From assembly GCA_018242685.1 (NCBI GenBank), contig JAFEBM010000046.1, forward strand, positions 1 through 39,371: DNA of 39,371 bases, given 5' to 3'. The notes below the pieces were generated by a model that was given only the letters and a program-made list of their open reading frames with translations, did not search any database and was not told the origin of the DNA. The translations under genes were made by a program, and so were the position numbers. Positions 13,517 through 21,513 of this stretch are shown piece after piece; within the stretch, counting starts at the first letter, position 1; each line of letters opens with the position of its first letter. Origin of the DNA: Nitrospira sp. Lineage in GTDB: Bacteria; Nitrospirota; Nitrospiria; Nitrospirales; Nitrospiraceae.

Positions 13517-14188
13517 GCCTTGGATTGGGGCCATGCTCCCAGTTTTGTGAGAATCGGCATTATTGCTCGGACCTTCCGCTGGAGCTTCCACGTACTCGGG
13601 GCAATCAAGACGGAAGGACTGATCTCCGAACGCAACATTGTAGAATCCACAGTGATGCGGTTGGTCCGATCCCACATAGACATGCGGACGAAAATGCTCG
13701 CAGGAGATGCACATGCGCGCAACAGGAATTTCGCCCTGCAATTGAAGCGCGCGAATCAGTTTCACGAGCGCGGCAAGAAGAGCGATCTGCTCCTGCACCG
13801 ACAGATTCTCGGTCGCAGACGCCAAAATCTCCGGCCATCGGTTTTCCACATGACCTGCCTTGGCTCCAAGAGAGGTAAGATGAACAGTCACAACGCGGTT
13901 GTCGATTTCCCGACGGCGCCGGCGGACCAGTCGCTTATGCTCAAGCGTTCGAATAACTTCAGAGGCGGTAGGCAGCTTAACGGAGAGTTCTCGGGCAATT
14001 GTCGAGACGGTAGCCGAATGATTCGGTCGAGACCGGAGAAACGTCAGCACTTGAATTTGCAGAGGACCGATACCTTGTCGTCCCTTCCGCCTCCATGCGC
14101 GGCTCTTCATCGCCAAACCGATTTTTGAAAGTCCCGTCACTAAACGATCAGGGAGCGATTCCTGATCAATCTTCATTAATGCTGTCAT
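13502..14188 (-). CDS. MarR-family regulator with a cysteine-rich C-terminal tail
   Basis: A 228-residue transcription regulator, about 70-80 residues longer than a usual MarR. Residues about 40-150 form the winged helix: IQVLTFLRSRP, then SATVSTIARELSVKLPTASE as the recognition helix-turn-helix, RTLEHKRLVRRRRREIDNR as the wing, and the C-terminal dimer helices. The extra tail holds Cys160 and Cys163 (CISC), His178, His179 and Cys180 (HHC) and Cys196 (LDCPEY), a spacing able to bind zinc or an Fe-S cluster. This suggests a redox- or metal-sensing repressor, an inference. The ribosome site GGGAGAGG precedes the ATG. It neighbours the stress genes at 14294-20064 and could regulate them. Confidence 0.85.
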   Translation of the reverse strand: MTALMKIDQESLPDRLVTGLSKIGLAMKSRAWRRKGRQGIGPLQIQVLTFLRSRPNHSATVSTIARELSVKLPTASEVIRTLEHKRLVRRRRREIDNRVVTVHLTSLGAKAGHVENRWPEILASATENLSVQEQIALLAALVKLIRALQLQGEIPVARMCISCEHFRPHVYVGSDQPHHCGFYNVAFGDQSFRLDCPEYVEAPAEGPSNNADSHKTGSMAPIQGLTAG

Positions 14189-14293
14189 AAAGCCTCTCCC
14201 TTGGTGTATCCGAGAGGGCCTCAGTCTATTGCCCCTTTCTCCTTGCCGTCAAGCCTGTTTAGGCGATCATGAGTCACCCCCTACTTTAGATGA

Positions 14294-15151
14294 TCAGCGG
14301 ACCACAAGTACTCCACAATGGGCATGTTGCACCACACGGGTGGAGACGCTGCCGAGTAGGACACGACGGATCGCGCCCAACCCCTTCGCTCCCGTAACGA
14401 TCAGGTCCGCCTTATCTTGTTTGGCTACCGTCAGAATGTCGTCTGCCGGCTTACCAAGTTTCAAGGATTCATGCACTCGGAAGCCGGATTTCGCGAGCTT
14501 AGCACCATAGCGCTGAACCAGCGTCTTTCCGGTCTCTTTGACTTCCGGATACTTGAAATAGGGCGCCGTATGCGTCACCGTCACCATGATTGGTTCGTGA
14601 TCCGGACCGTCTGGGGTCGGATTGACATACCGTATCAGGAACTTCACCGCTTTGTCCGATGCCGACGACCCATCGATCCCCAACACCACATGCCTGACCG
14701 GCCGAGGGTCCTCTTTCACAACCAGGACGGAGCAAGGGGCATGGTGGATGGCATGGTTCGAGATGCTGCCCAACATGAATCGATCCAACGCATCCAAGCC
14801 TCGGCACCCGATCGACAGGAGTCCTACACCACGCTGCGCATGCTTCATGATTGTGGCTGCCACACCGCCTCGATCGATCGTCACGGTTCCGCTCAAGCCG
14901 AGTCTGGACAACAAACCCTCCGATTCTTTTTTTGTGGATTTCGCCGCCGTTTCCATCCGCTTCACTTCGGACTGAATGTACCGTTCGGTACCGACGATCA
15001 TCGGTTGGATCATAAACGGAGCCCGAACGCTCGCCATATCGACGACATGGAGGACACGGACGACCGGCTGCACAGCGAACGGCATCTTCGCCAACCATTC
15101 GATCGCCCACCTACCATGTTTCGATCCATCAGTTGCCGCAAGAATCTTCAT
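14294..15151 (-). CDS. Tandem universal stress protein (Usp)
   Basis: A 285-residue protein of two UspA domains. Each starts with a beta strand and DGS (MKILAATDGSKHGRW; HVVLGIDGSSASD) and ends with the nucleotide-binding signature G-x2-G-x9-G-S (GCRGLDALDRFMLGS; GAKGLGAIRRVLLGS), then a terminal CSVLVV or CGVLVV strand. Usp proteins bind ATP or other ligands and help cells survive stress. A GTG at 15181 is possible, but the ATG at 15151 begins exactly at the first strand and has AAGGA upstream. It is the last gene of a minus-strand stress group, 39 bp after the phosphofructokinase gene. The exact ligand is unknown. Confidence 0.93.
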   Translation of the reverse strand: MKILAATDGSKHGRWAIEWLAKMPFAVQPVVRVLHVVDMASVRAPFMIQPMIVGTERYIQSEVKRMETAAKSTKKESEGLLSRLGLSGTVTIDRGGVAATIMKHAQRGVGLLSIGCRGLDALDRFMLGSISNHAIHHAPCSVLVVKEDPRPVRHVVLGIDGSSASDKAVKFLIRYVNPTPDGPDHEPIMVTVTHTAPYFKYPEVKETGKTLVQRYGAKLAKSGFRVHESLKLGKPADDILTVAKQDKADLIVTGAKGLGAIRRVLLGSVSTRVVQHAHCGVLVVR

Positions 15152-15190
15152 GTCGGATATCCTTTGCTCGACGAGATGCACTCACATTCT

Positions 15191-16441
15191 TCAGAGGGCT
15201 GTGCTGAACCGTTCTCGAAATGCCTCTGGAGACAGGCCGGCCAAGGCGGCATAGCGGCCCAGCAGGTCCCGATTGTTCAGGTCGGCATCCATGAGCCGAA
15301 TCATGTATTGTCGGGCGATTTGGTAGGACTGGGAATCGATATCCACCATCCGTACCTTGGTCCGTCCTGTGGAGGAATCCACCATCTGCTTGAATGGAAT
15401 CGGGGTGAACCGTCCGTTTTGAATGGAAACCATGGCCGAGGTCCCGCCGTCGAGTAAATATTGAGCGGCGCAATAGCCGAGGTCTCGTGTGTATTCGATA
15501 TCGTATGGGATCGGATCGGCGCAGCGGAGCTCATACCCCACATTCTTCGCCACCAGGCTGGTGGAAAGTCCCAACTGGTGAAGCTGCTTCGTCAATTCGC
15601 GCCGCAACACATTGCCGACATTCACCTCGCTCATTCGCAAATGCCCGTGGTCGTCTCGCTCAACATGCTCCAATCCACCAAGATCACGTGGGTCGAGAAT
15701 TTCGATCAGTCCTTCGGACAGCACCGCAACCCCATCAGCCCGACCATGATCCAATCGTTTAATCATGGCCCCGATTAAAAGATCGACGATTCGTTGAAGC
15801 CTGACCGGCCGTTCGCAAAACTCCTCCGGAATAATCGTCAGCGTGGCGCCGACTGCCTTTCCGATACCCAAGGCGAGATGGCCGGTCTTGCGCCCCATCG
15901 TCACGACCAAGTACCAGCGGCTCGTGGCGCGAGCGTCTACCATAAGATTCTTCACGATCTCGACCCCGACATGACGAGCCGTTTGAAACCCGAACGTCGG
16001 AATACCATGAGGAAGGTCGAGATCGTTGTCGATGGTCTTAGGGACGTGGACGACTTGAAGTTGACCACCGGCTCGTTCCTCCAGCGTCAACGCCGAAAAC
16101 GCCGTATCGTCCCCGCCGATCGTCATCAAACGCGTGACGCCGAGACTCGACAGTGCAAACAATACGTTGTCGAGAGACTCTGCGCTTCTGGTCGGATTCG
16201 CGCGTGACGTGCCTAGGTAGGACCCTCCCCGAAAATGGATTCGGCTCACCTCTTCGATCGAGAGTGGCCGTACTTGTCCCGTGCTCCGATCCATGAGCCA
16301 TTTGAACCCATCAATGATCCCCAGCACGTCCGAGCCGCCGAGAATACTGCGGATCGTGGCGGCGCTGATCACACTATTGATTCCGGGAGCCGGCCCGCCA
16401 CCGACGAGAATCCCGACTGTCGGACGCTCGACCGCCATCAT
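15191..16441 (-). CDS. 6-phosphofructokinase, probably pyrophosphate-dependent
   Basis: A 416-residue phosphofructokinase phosphorylating fructose 6-phosphate in glycolysis. The glycine-rich N-terminus (GILVGGGPAPGINS), the phosphoryl-donor motif GGDD (about 109-112) and PKTIDND (about 134-140) are visible, then MGRKTGHLALG. In characterised enzymes GGDD and PKTIDND mark use of pyrophosphate, whereas ATP enzymes have GGDG and PGTIDND. A PPi donor would make the step reversible and save ATP, fitting a slow-growing organism; this remains inference. The start at 16441 has GGGGGAG just upstream; the ATGs at 16465 and 16438 are alternatives. Its position between Usp genes suggests stress-linked control of carbon flow. 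Confidence 0.92.
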   Translation of the reverse strand: MMAVERPTVGILVGGGPAPGINSVISAATIRSILGGSDVLGIIDGFKWLMDRSTGQVRPLSIEEVSRIHFRGGSYLGTSRANPTRSAESLDNVLFALSSLGVTRLMTIGGDDTAFSALTLEERAGGQLQVVHVPKTIDNDLDLPHGIPTFGFQTARHVGVEIVKNLMVDARATSRWYLVVTMGRKTGHLALGIGKAVGATLTIIPEEFCERPVRLQRIVDLLIGAMIKRLDHGRADGVAVLSEGLIEILDPRDLGGLEHVERDDHGHLRMSEVNVGNVLRRELTKQLHQLGLSTSLVAKNVGYELRCADPIPYDIEYTRDLGYCAAQYLLDGGTSAMVSIQNGRFTPIPFKQMVDSSTGRTKVRMVDIDSQSYQIARQYMIRLMDADLNNRDLLGRYAALAGLSPEAFRERFSTAL

Positions 16442-16542
16442 CTTTCTCCCCCGACTATCTCCCATCGACCCTTCGATTTCTTCATCATCTTCGGCATGGT
16501 TGTATACTCCATCTCGTCAAGAGGCAAGCGGTGAGGCTCGAA

Positions 16543-17919
16543 TTACTCCGGCAGTTCTTCTAAGCCGACATGGGCGCGAAGACGGTTATAACTGAAAGCC
16601 GGCTTTCCAAACCGATGACGCCCCGGATCGTGCCGCTCCATGTCATCGATCAGATCACCGACCTTGCCCCGTAGCGTCGCAGTCGCCGCCGCATGCCGAG
16701 GCGTCTGGCCGGTGAGCGCGAGATGAGGCTGATCCGACCACTCCAAGTACGCTTTCTCCAGGAACTGGTTGAGCAGCATACGGTCTTCTTCACGTGTCAC
16801 AACCACCGTCGGAGGTTCATCGGACATGAGTTCGTCCACTGAGAGTTGCCGGGCCGGCGGCGCCAACGTCTCGCCTCGGAAATGCAGTGAAAATCCCAAC
16901 GAGGCCGCGAGTCGATGCTTGATGTGGTCCAGCCGTTGCGGGCTGTCGCATTCCGCGAAGAGTTGAAATGCGGTGAGCGTGAGTCGGGCGACGAGCCTGC
17001 CGTTTTCCCGTTGGGACCAGTGCCGAACCGAGGGCAAATCCCCCACGCCGCTCTGCCTGTCGTCCGAACTCGACTTCTCCACCTGAAATTCCTTCATCTC
17101 AGACAAGGCTTCGGTGAAGAATCGATGTTCATGGTGGTCGTACAGAGCGACCGCATACAGATAGGGCTGGCCGTTGGGGTTGCGATATGCGATATGGACG
17201 ACGGCATCCATCATGGCATCCATGCGTCGTTGCGCCAATGCCCAGAGCATCATGTAGCCGAATCGCTTGGCAAACTCCTTCCATTCTCCCAGCGAGAAAG
17301 ACCCGGTGGTCATCTCCATCTCTCGACGCCATTCCGACGTGATGTCGAGCAAGGCTTCCGCGTCGGTTTGTGACATGGTGACTCCGCAGCCGGCCCATAC
17401 GGCTCTGCCGGACTCCTGGGTGTGCGGGTCATGAATGACTCGGGTAAGCAACGGACGGTCCGCCGCAAGATCCCTGACGAATTCTCCGCCGGGTAGGATG
17501 AGTCTGGTCCCATCAGCGATTGACTGCAGCACGAGATCTTGGCCGGGCTTCGGCGGCGAGGCCGGTTTGAGTATGTCGAGATAAGAATGTTTCAAGGGAT
17601 CAAGCCACTGCCGCTCCTCCTCGGGGATGTGTTCGGTGATCACATCCCGCAACTGTTCGATCAGCGTCAGCTGTCCGTCATCCGGATAATAGTCGCAGAA
17701 CAGATAGAGGCTTGCCAGTTCGACTTCTTGCTCAAGCGGCGCGACCAGCCGTCCTGCGCTCCCCTCCACATACGGCTTGAGCGCTCGCGCGTGTGCCAGC
17801 TCACGTTGCAACATGAGTTCCGGTTTACGAGAAAGGTTGTCCAGGCGTGAGAGCACTCCGTCCAATGAGGAAGGCCGCGGAGTCCAGAATCCTGCCGGTT
17901 GGTCACTCGCGTGCTTCAT
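16543..17919 (-). CDS. Conserved hypothetical protein with ParS/MbcA-like C-terminal motif
   Basis: A 458-residue cytosolic protein without a recognised enzymatic domain. The N-terminal half is helical and acidic (EQEVELASLYLFCDYYPDDGQ); the middle contains SLGEWKEFAKRFGYMMLWALAQRRMDAMM. The C-terminal part, LEWSDQPHLALTGQTPRHAAA followed by a basic segment and DLIDDMER, matches the short tail seen in MbcA/ParS/Xre-type and some SEC-C-associated proteins (W-x-D-x-P-x2-AL-x-G-x-TPR-x-A). No toxin gene accompanies it. The start at 17919 is chosen because GGAAG lies upstream and it overlaps the DUF2934 gene by 17 bp; an upstream extension is Arg/Lys-rich shadow sequence. Function unknown, likely part of the stress operon. 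Confidence 0.75.
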   Translation of the reverse strand: MKHASDQPAGFWTPRPSSLDGVLSRLDNLSRKPELMLQRELAHARALKPYVEGSAGRLVAPLEQEVELASLYLFCDYYPDDGQLTLIEQLRDVITEHIPEEERQWLDPLKHSYLDILKPASPPKPGQDLVLQSIADGTRLILPGGEFVRDLAADRPLLTRVIHDPHTQESGRAVWAGCGVTMSQTDAEALLDITSEWRREMEMTTGSFSLGEWKEFAKRFGYMMLWALAQRRMDAMMDAVVHIAYRNPNGQPYLYAVALYDHHEHRFFTEALSEMKEFQVEKSSSDDRQSGVGDLPSVRHWSQRENGRLVARLTLTAFQLFAECDSPQRLDHIKHRLAASLGFSLHFRGETLAPPARQLSVDELMSDEPPTVVVTREEDRMLLNQFLEKAYLEWSDQPHLALTGQTPRHAAATATLRGKVGDLIDDMERHDPGRHRFGKPAFSYNRLRAHVGLEELPE

Positions 17920-18127
17920 GGATTTCTTCCATGACGATTTCTTCTGCGTCGAGCCAATTGCGAAGCGCGCTGCCTTCTTGACGGCCACGCTGCTCCCAGA
18001 GCTCGTACGCTTTCCGCGAAATCCGTTCCCACACACCATTCGGCAATTCGATGGGCTTTTCGGCTCGGCTTTTCTTGGAGGCAACTCGGCCTTTCGTTTT
18101 ACTGGTCGTTGTTTTTCGCGTTCGCAT
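17903..18127 (-). CDS. DUF2934 family protein
   Basis: A 74-residue basic/acidic two-part protein. The N-terminus is Lys/Arg/Thr-rich (MRTRKTTTSKTKGRVASKKSR), suggesting nucleic-acid contact. The rest is the DUF2934 helix pair: VWERISRKAYELWEQRGRQ and SALRNWLDAEEIVMEEI, with the conserved AYELWE, G and W-x2-AE positions. The function of the family is unknown. It lies 14 bp after the tandem Usp stop and overlaps the next gene, so it belongs to the same transcription unit. Confidence 0.85.
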   Translation of the reverse strand: MRTRKTTTSKTKGRVASKKSRAEKPIELPNGVWERISRKAYELWEQRGRQEGSALRNWLDAEEIVMEEIHEARE

Positions 18128-18141
18128 GACTCGCCCCTAGG

Positions 18142-19113
18142 TTAGACATTGGTCGGTATCGATTGACTTGAAAGCACACGACGATGGCCTGGGTGGAACG
18201 TCGGACTGCGGACCGTCAGAACAGGGCACGAGGATCTTCGCAGGACGGATTCCGCGACACTGCCGAATAATGTATGCGACAAACCGCGGCGGCCATGGGT
18301 CCCCATTATAATCAAATCAACCAACTGAGATCGAGCCGTATCGAGGATGGAATCGGCCGCCGACCCACCGGAAATAGCGAAGTCGGACGGGACGCCGGAC
18401 GAGGTGAGCGTCGATGCAAGCTTGGACAGCCGCCTCGTCAGTTCTGTCCGCGCATGCGCCCGCTTCGTCACCCGAGGAAGCGTGAAATCTAATCCGTACG
18501 ACACCGGCTCCAGTACATGAAGAAGCGTGATGGAGGCCTGTGATCGTTGGGCAACCAATGCCCCATACTCCAGTGCGTCGAGCGAACAATCTGAAAAATC
18601 GACCGGCACGAGCATTCGCTTCGGTGGGATGTTCGGTTTTTCGGTGCTCGTACTTCCCTCCGCCCGTTGTTGAACCGTGGGAACAGTCAGCACGGGACAG
18701 GGCGCCATCCGAATGATCCGCTCGGCCGTACTTCCCAGTAAAATGTGTTCGAGACCGGTCTTCCCTCTCGTTCCGACCACAATCAATTCGGCCTCTTGGG
18801 TTTGCGCGACGGCCGACACTTCTTCACTCGGAATTCCCGTTGCAACATACGATTGTACGGAAATCCCGAGCGCGACCGCCCGTGTCTTAAGATCCGTTAA
18901 TTTCGTCGTGACGTCCTGCATCAACTCATCCAGGTACAGTCGATTCACCGCATAGTCCGGGTCCATCCCGGGAGGAAATTCCAGCACGCTCATCACAGTC
19001 AACGCGGCCCCCCATGAATCGGCCAACCCATAGGCATAGGGTTCCGCTGTCGCCGATCCATGCGACCCGTCAGTCGCTAAGAGAATTCTCAGTCCTGCTG
19101 CGGGTACACTCAC
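18142..19113 (-). CDS. Tandem universal stress protein (Usp)
   Basis: A 323-residue protein with two UspA domains: LRILLATDGSHGSA ... GTRGKTGLEHILLGS and KRMLVPVDFSDCS ... GTHGRRGLSHTLFGS, both with intact G-x2-G-x9-G-S phosphate-binding loops and CPVLTV end strands. An ATG at 19170 would lengthen it by 19 residues without a ribosome site. The GTG at 19113 is preferred because it overlaps the cupredoxin stop (GTGA) with GGAGG close upstream, giving translational coupling. The second domain starts with DFS and not DGS, common in domain 2 of tandem Usps. The C-terminal 20 residues (HPGHRRVLSSQSIPTNV) are an extra tail. Confidence 0.92.
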   Translation of the reverse strand: MSVPAAGLRILLATDGSHGSATAEPYAYGLADSWGAALTVMSVLEFPPGMDPDYAVNRLYLDELMQDVTTKLTDLKTRAVALGISVQSYVATGIPSEEVSAVAQTQEAELIVVGTRGKTGLEHILLGSTAERIIRMAPCPVLTVPTVQQRAEGSTSTEKPNIPPKRMLVPVDFSDCSLDALEYGALVAQRSQASITLLHVLEPVSYGLDFTLPRVTKRAHARTELTRRLSKLASTLTSSGVPSDFAISGGSAADSILDTARSQLVDLIIMGTHGRRGLSHTLFGSVAESVLRRSSCPVLTVRSPTFHPGHRRVLSSQSIPTNV

Positions 19114-19541
19114 ACGGCCTCCGCACTCAACAGGAGTAACTCTCCGGTCATTGTCGGGTGAATAGAACATCGGAAGACGTGCCGACCTGGTCGCGTCATG
19201 TCAAATCGAATCGTGGCGTCCTGTTTCGGATCGAGAAACGCACCCCCCACTCCTCGGCCGTACACAATCACGCCGTCCTTTTCTATCTGTGTCGGAATTC
19301 CCTCGAACATGGTCGAGCTGAAATCGTGTCGCTCCGCATCTTCATTCCGTACCCTGATGACCGTGGGATATCCCAAACGCAATGGGCTTTGCTTCGTCAC
19401 AAAACGAAAATCTTTGATCGTCACCTCCACCACTTGTTCGGATTGTGCCTGAAGGGCTGCGCCATGCATCCAAGCCAGGCACACCATGGTTACCACCATT
19501 CCCAACCTCCGCCACTGCACCCGATATCCTCCAATGGTCAT
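19110..19541 (-). CDS. Secreted cupredoxin-domain protein
   Basis: A 143-residue exported protein. Residues 1-33 are a signal peptide (RRLGMVVTMVCLAWMHGAALQAQ). The mature part is a single cupredoxin domain with likely type-1 copper ligands His72 (ERHDF), Cys125, His128 and Met131 (CSIHPTM), the same order as plastocyanin-like and SoxE/cytochrome-oxidase-II-like domains. It could transfer electrons or carry copper in the periplasm. The start follows a near-perfect GGAGGTGATC ribosome site, and a longer frame from 19598 is rejected for that reason. It lies 19 bp after one Usp gene and overlaps the next, an unusual company for a periplasmic copper protein. Confidence 0.88.
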   Translation of the reverse strand: MTIGGYRVQWRRLGMVVTMVCLAWMHGAALQAQSEQVVEVTIKDFRFVTKQSPLRLGYPTVIRVRNEDAERHDFSSTMFEGIPTQIEKDGVIVYGRGVGGAFLDPKQDATIRFDMTRPGRHVFRCSIHPTMTGELLLLSAEAV

Positions 19542-19560
19542 GATCACCTCCGTCTGTTCG

Positions 19561-20064
19561 TTAACGCGTTGATTTGTGTTGCAAGGCGGATAGGGCAAGC
19601 GGCACGGTCAGTACGGGGCAGCCAGCCGTGCGAACGACCTTTTCCGCCGTGCTGCCGAAGAAAATCTTGTCTACACTGCCGGATCGACCTCCGTAGCTTC
19701 CCATCACGACCAGATCGATATTCCCTGTACGCGCGACTTTGGCAACCTCGGTGAAGGGCGTCCCTTCCACAATCAGGCGTGTGATCTTTACATCCACGGC
19801 TGTTTTCGACTCCAACAACTGCCTTACTTTTAGACGGGCATGATGGCGCAAGCGGCGGCGCTGTGGCGTGGCATCGGAGGGAACAGCCAGCAGACCCAAT
19901 CGATTGAACGCGGCAAGGGCGCTGGTGTCGACCACATGCAGGACGAGCAACGTCGCCCCACACAGCCGCGCGACCTGACAGGCAACCCGAAATGCTTCAT
20001 CTGAGCAGGGGGAGAAATCTACCGGTACCAGGATGGCCTTGAAGAGATCAGTATTTCGCTCCAT
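19561..20064 (-). CDS. Single-domain universal stress protein (Usp)
   Basis: A 167-residue UspA protein: KAILVPVDFSPCSDEAFRVA at the N-terminus, LLVLHVVDTSAL, a central helical insert rich in Arg/His (QRRRLRHHARLKVRQLL), IDLVVMGSYGG, then FFGSTAEKVVRTAGCPVLTV. The phosphate loop is slightly longer than the usual G-x2-G-x9-G-S, so ATP binding may be altered. The ATG at 20064 follows GGGAGG at seven-base spacing. It is the promoter-proximal gene of the minus-strand stress group running to 14294. Confidence 0.92.
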   Translation of the reverse strand: MERNTDLFKAILVPVDFSPCSDEAFRVACQVARLCGATLLVLHVVDTSALAAFNRLGLLAVPSDATPQRRRLRHHARLKVRQLLESKTAVDVKITRLIVEGTPFTEVAKVARTGNIDLVVMGSYGGRSGSVDKIFFGSTAEKVVRTAGCPVLTVPLALSALQHKSTR

Positions 20065-20506
20065 GAACGATCCTCCCGACCTGAAATTTGAGCAAGGGCA
20101 ATGCCATCGACGAAAGCTTATGGCTGATCGCTGATAGCCTGAAGACACTACCAATTTGGTATCTTTCGCTCTGCCATCAGCCATCGGCTATTCGTTACGC
20201 TTCGCAAGAAGGGGAGACGTGCTACAGCGATCATCCGCTTTCTGTAGCAGAAGGCACCAGACGAGATGAGAGAGAAGACGCAAGCTGTGAGGCGTAACAC
20301 AGGTTCTACTCACAACTGCTTCCAATTCCTTTCACATCTCATGTTTCACCTCTCTCTCCGGGGCGGCATTGGACTTGCTCAACATCCTCTCTAGGGAAAG
20401 GTGAGGTCGCCAGACGTGCCCCTACCATGGTTGATGATCGACAGCTTCATTGCTTGAATGACTCGTGTGAAACGAAGCAGCAGACCCACAGTTTGAAGGT
20501 GACACT
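20065..20506. other. Divergent intergenic region between Usp genes, no gene seen
   Basis: These 442 bp separate two oppositely oriented Usp transcription units. A short plus-strand frame near 20088-20297 lacks a ribosome site and looks non-coding. The region contains the dyad at 20122-20190 and purine/pyrimidine-biased stretches (around 20260-20285 and 20340-20400). No consensus sigma-70 promoter was found on either strand. Confidence 0.6.
20122..20190. repeat. Nested dyad (possible cruciform) in the Usp intergenic region
   Basis: Outer arms 20122-20139 and 20173-20190 pair at about 13 of 17 positions (built from GGCTGAT/GCTGAT units). Near the centre lies the perfect palindrome TACCAATTTGGTA (20149-20161). 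Outer and inner symmetry axes coincide within about one base. It may be an RNA hairpin, a protein site or a dispersed repeat; there is no T-run. Confidence 0.5.
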
Positions 20507-21370
20507 ATGAACATTTTGCTCACTGTCGACGGCTCTGATCATTCATATGAGGCGGTTCGGTCCCTGAAGTACCTGTCTCGCGCCGAGGAACTGCATATCG
20601 TGCATGTGCTTGATGTCCATAGCCCGGCCTATCCCATGATGATGCCGGAAGTGGCGCAAGAACTGTACGAGACGGTCGAGCGAAACATGCGCGACGATGG
20701 GACTCGCTTGTTGGATCGCATTGTGTCATTGCTTCCATTGGATGTCGGGCCGGTCACGAAGCATCTGGTCGTCGGATCTCCGGTGGATCAGATCGTGGCC
20801 TTGGCTGAACAACTCAAGGTCGGGTTGATTCTCTTGGGTACCAGAGGGCTTGGACCGATCAAGGAACGGCTCATCGGAAGCGTCTCCCATCGAGTGCTGA
20901 CCTTCGGGCCTGGTGCGAAACTGATTCTTCCCGGTCCCTTGAAAGCGCTTCATGACATCTTGCTTCCCCTACAAGGAACCTATGATGCAGACCAAGCCCT
21001 CGCCTTCCTTCAACAAAAACCCTTTCGTGATTCCCCCACGATTACTCTATTCACCGTCCTTCCCCATACCAGACCTCTCTGGCCGGTGGACGCGGTCTCC
21101 GTCGAGCAGATGGAAACCCATGCCCTCGGCAAAGCGAAGGACTTCCTCGAGGAAATAGCCGCCAAGCTCAAATCATACGGCTACCACACCCGCATCGCGA
21201 CTATGTTGGGTACTCCGGTTGATGGAATTCTTCAGGAAGCCAAAGCTCTGAATCCAGACCTTATTCTCATGGGATCCCGCGGGCGCAGCGGCCTCACCCG
21301 CATGGTACTCGGCAGTGTGTCACACGCTCTGTTGCACCAGGGAACCTATCCGCTCATGATCTTCGGCTGA
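20507..21370 (+). CDS. Tandem universal stress protein (Usp)
   Basis: A 287-residue protein with two UspA domains. Domain 1: MNILLTVDGSDHSYEAVRSL ... GTRGLGPIKERLIGS, followed by VSHRVLTFGPGAKLIL. Domain 2: HDILLPLQGTYDADQALAF, where the DGS strand end has become QGT, and GSRGRSGLTRMVLGSVSHALL. Both phosphate loops are present. GAAGGTGA precedes the ATG by four bases. It is transcribed away from the other Usp genes and is followed after 143 bp by the pentapeptide-repeat gene. It is the fourth Usp gene of the locus. Confidence 0.93.
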   Translation: MNILLTVDGSDHSYEAVRSLKYLSRAEELHIVHVLDVHSPAYPMMMPEVAQELYETVERNMRDDGTRLLDRIVSLLPLDVGPVTKHLVVGSPVDQIVALAEQLKVGLILLGTRGLGPIKERLIGSVSHRVLTFGPGAKLILPGPLKALHDILLPLQGTYDADQALAFLQQKPFRDSPTITLFTVLPHTRPLWPVDAVSVEQMETHALGKAKDFLEEIAAKLKSYGYHTRIATMLGTPVDGILQEAKALNPDLILMGSRGRSGLTRMVLGSVSHALLHQGTYPLMIFG

Positions 21371-21513
21371 TCGTCGAAAGTGGTGCGCCATGTCCAAGTT
21401 CTCCAACTTCTCCCATGATCTCCTTCGCGCTCTGTGACCCACGGATTTCCTTGACTTTGCAACGCTCAGCCTAGACAGTCATCGCAGATTTTACTATCGA
21501 AGGAGATTATGTG

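Noticed and set aside
18134..18141. GTTAGAC motif at the 3' end of a Usp gene as a second integron R' box
   Set aside because: It is explained by the codons for Val and stop with no partner box nearby; it shows how often this 7-mer occurs by chance.
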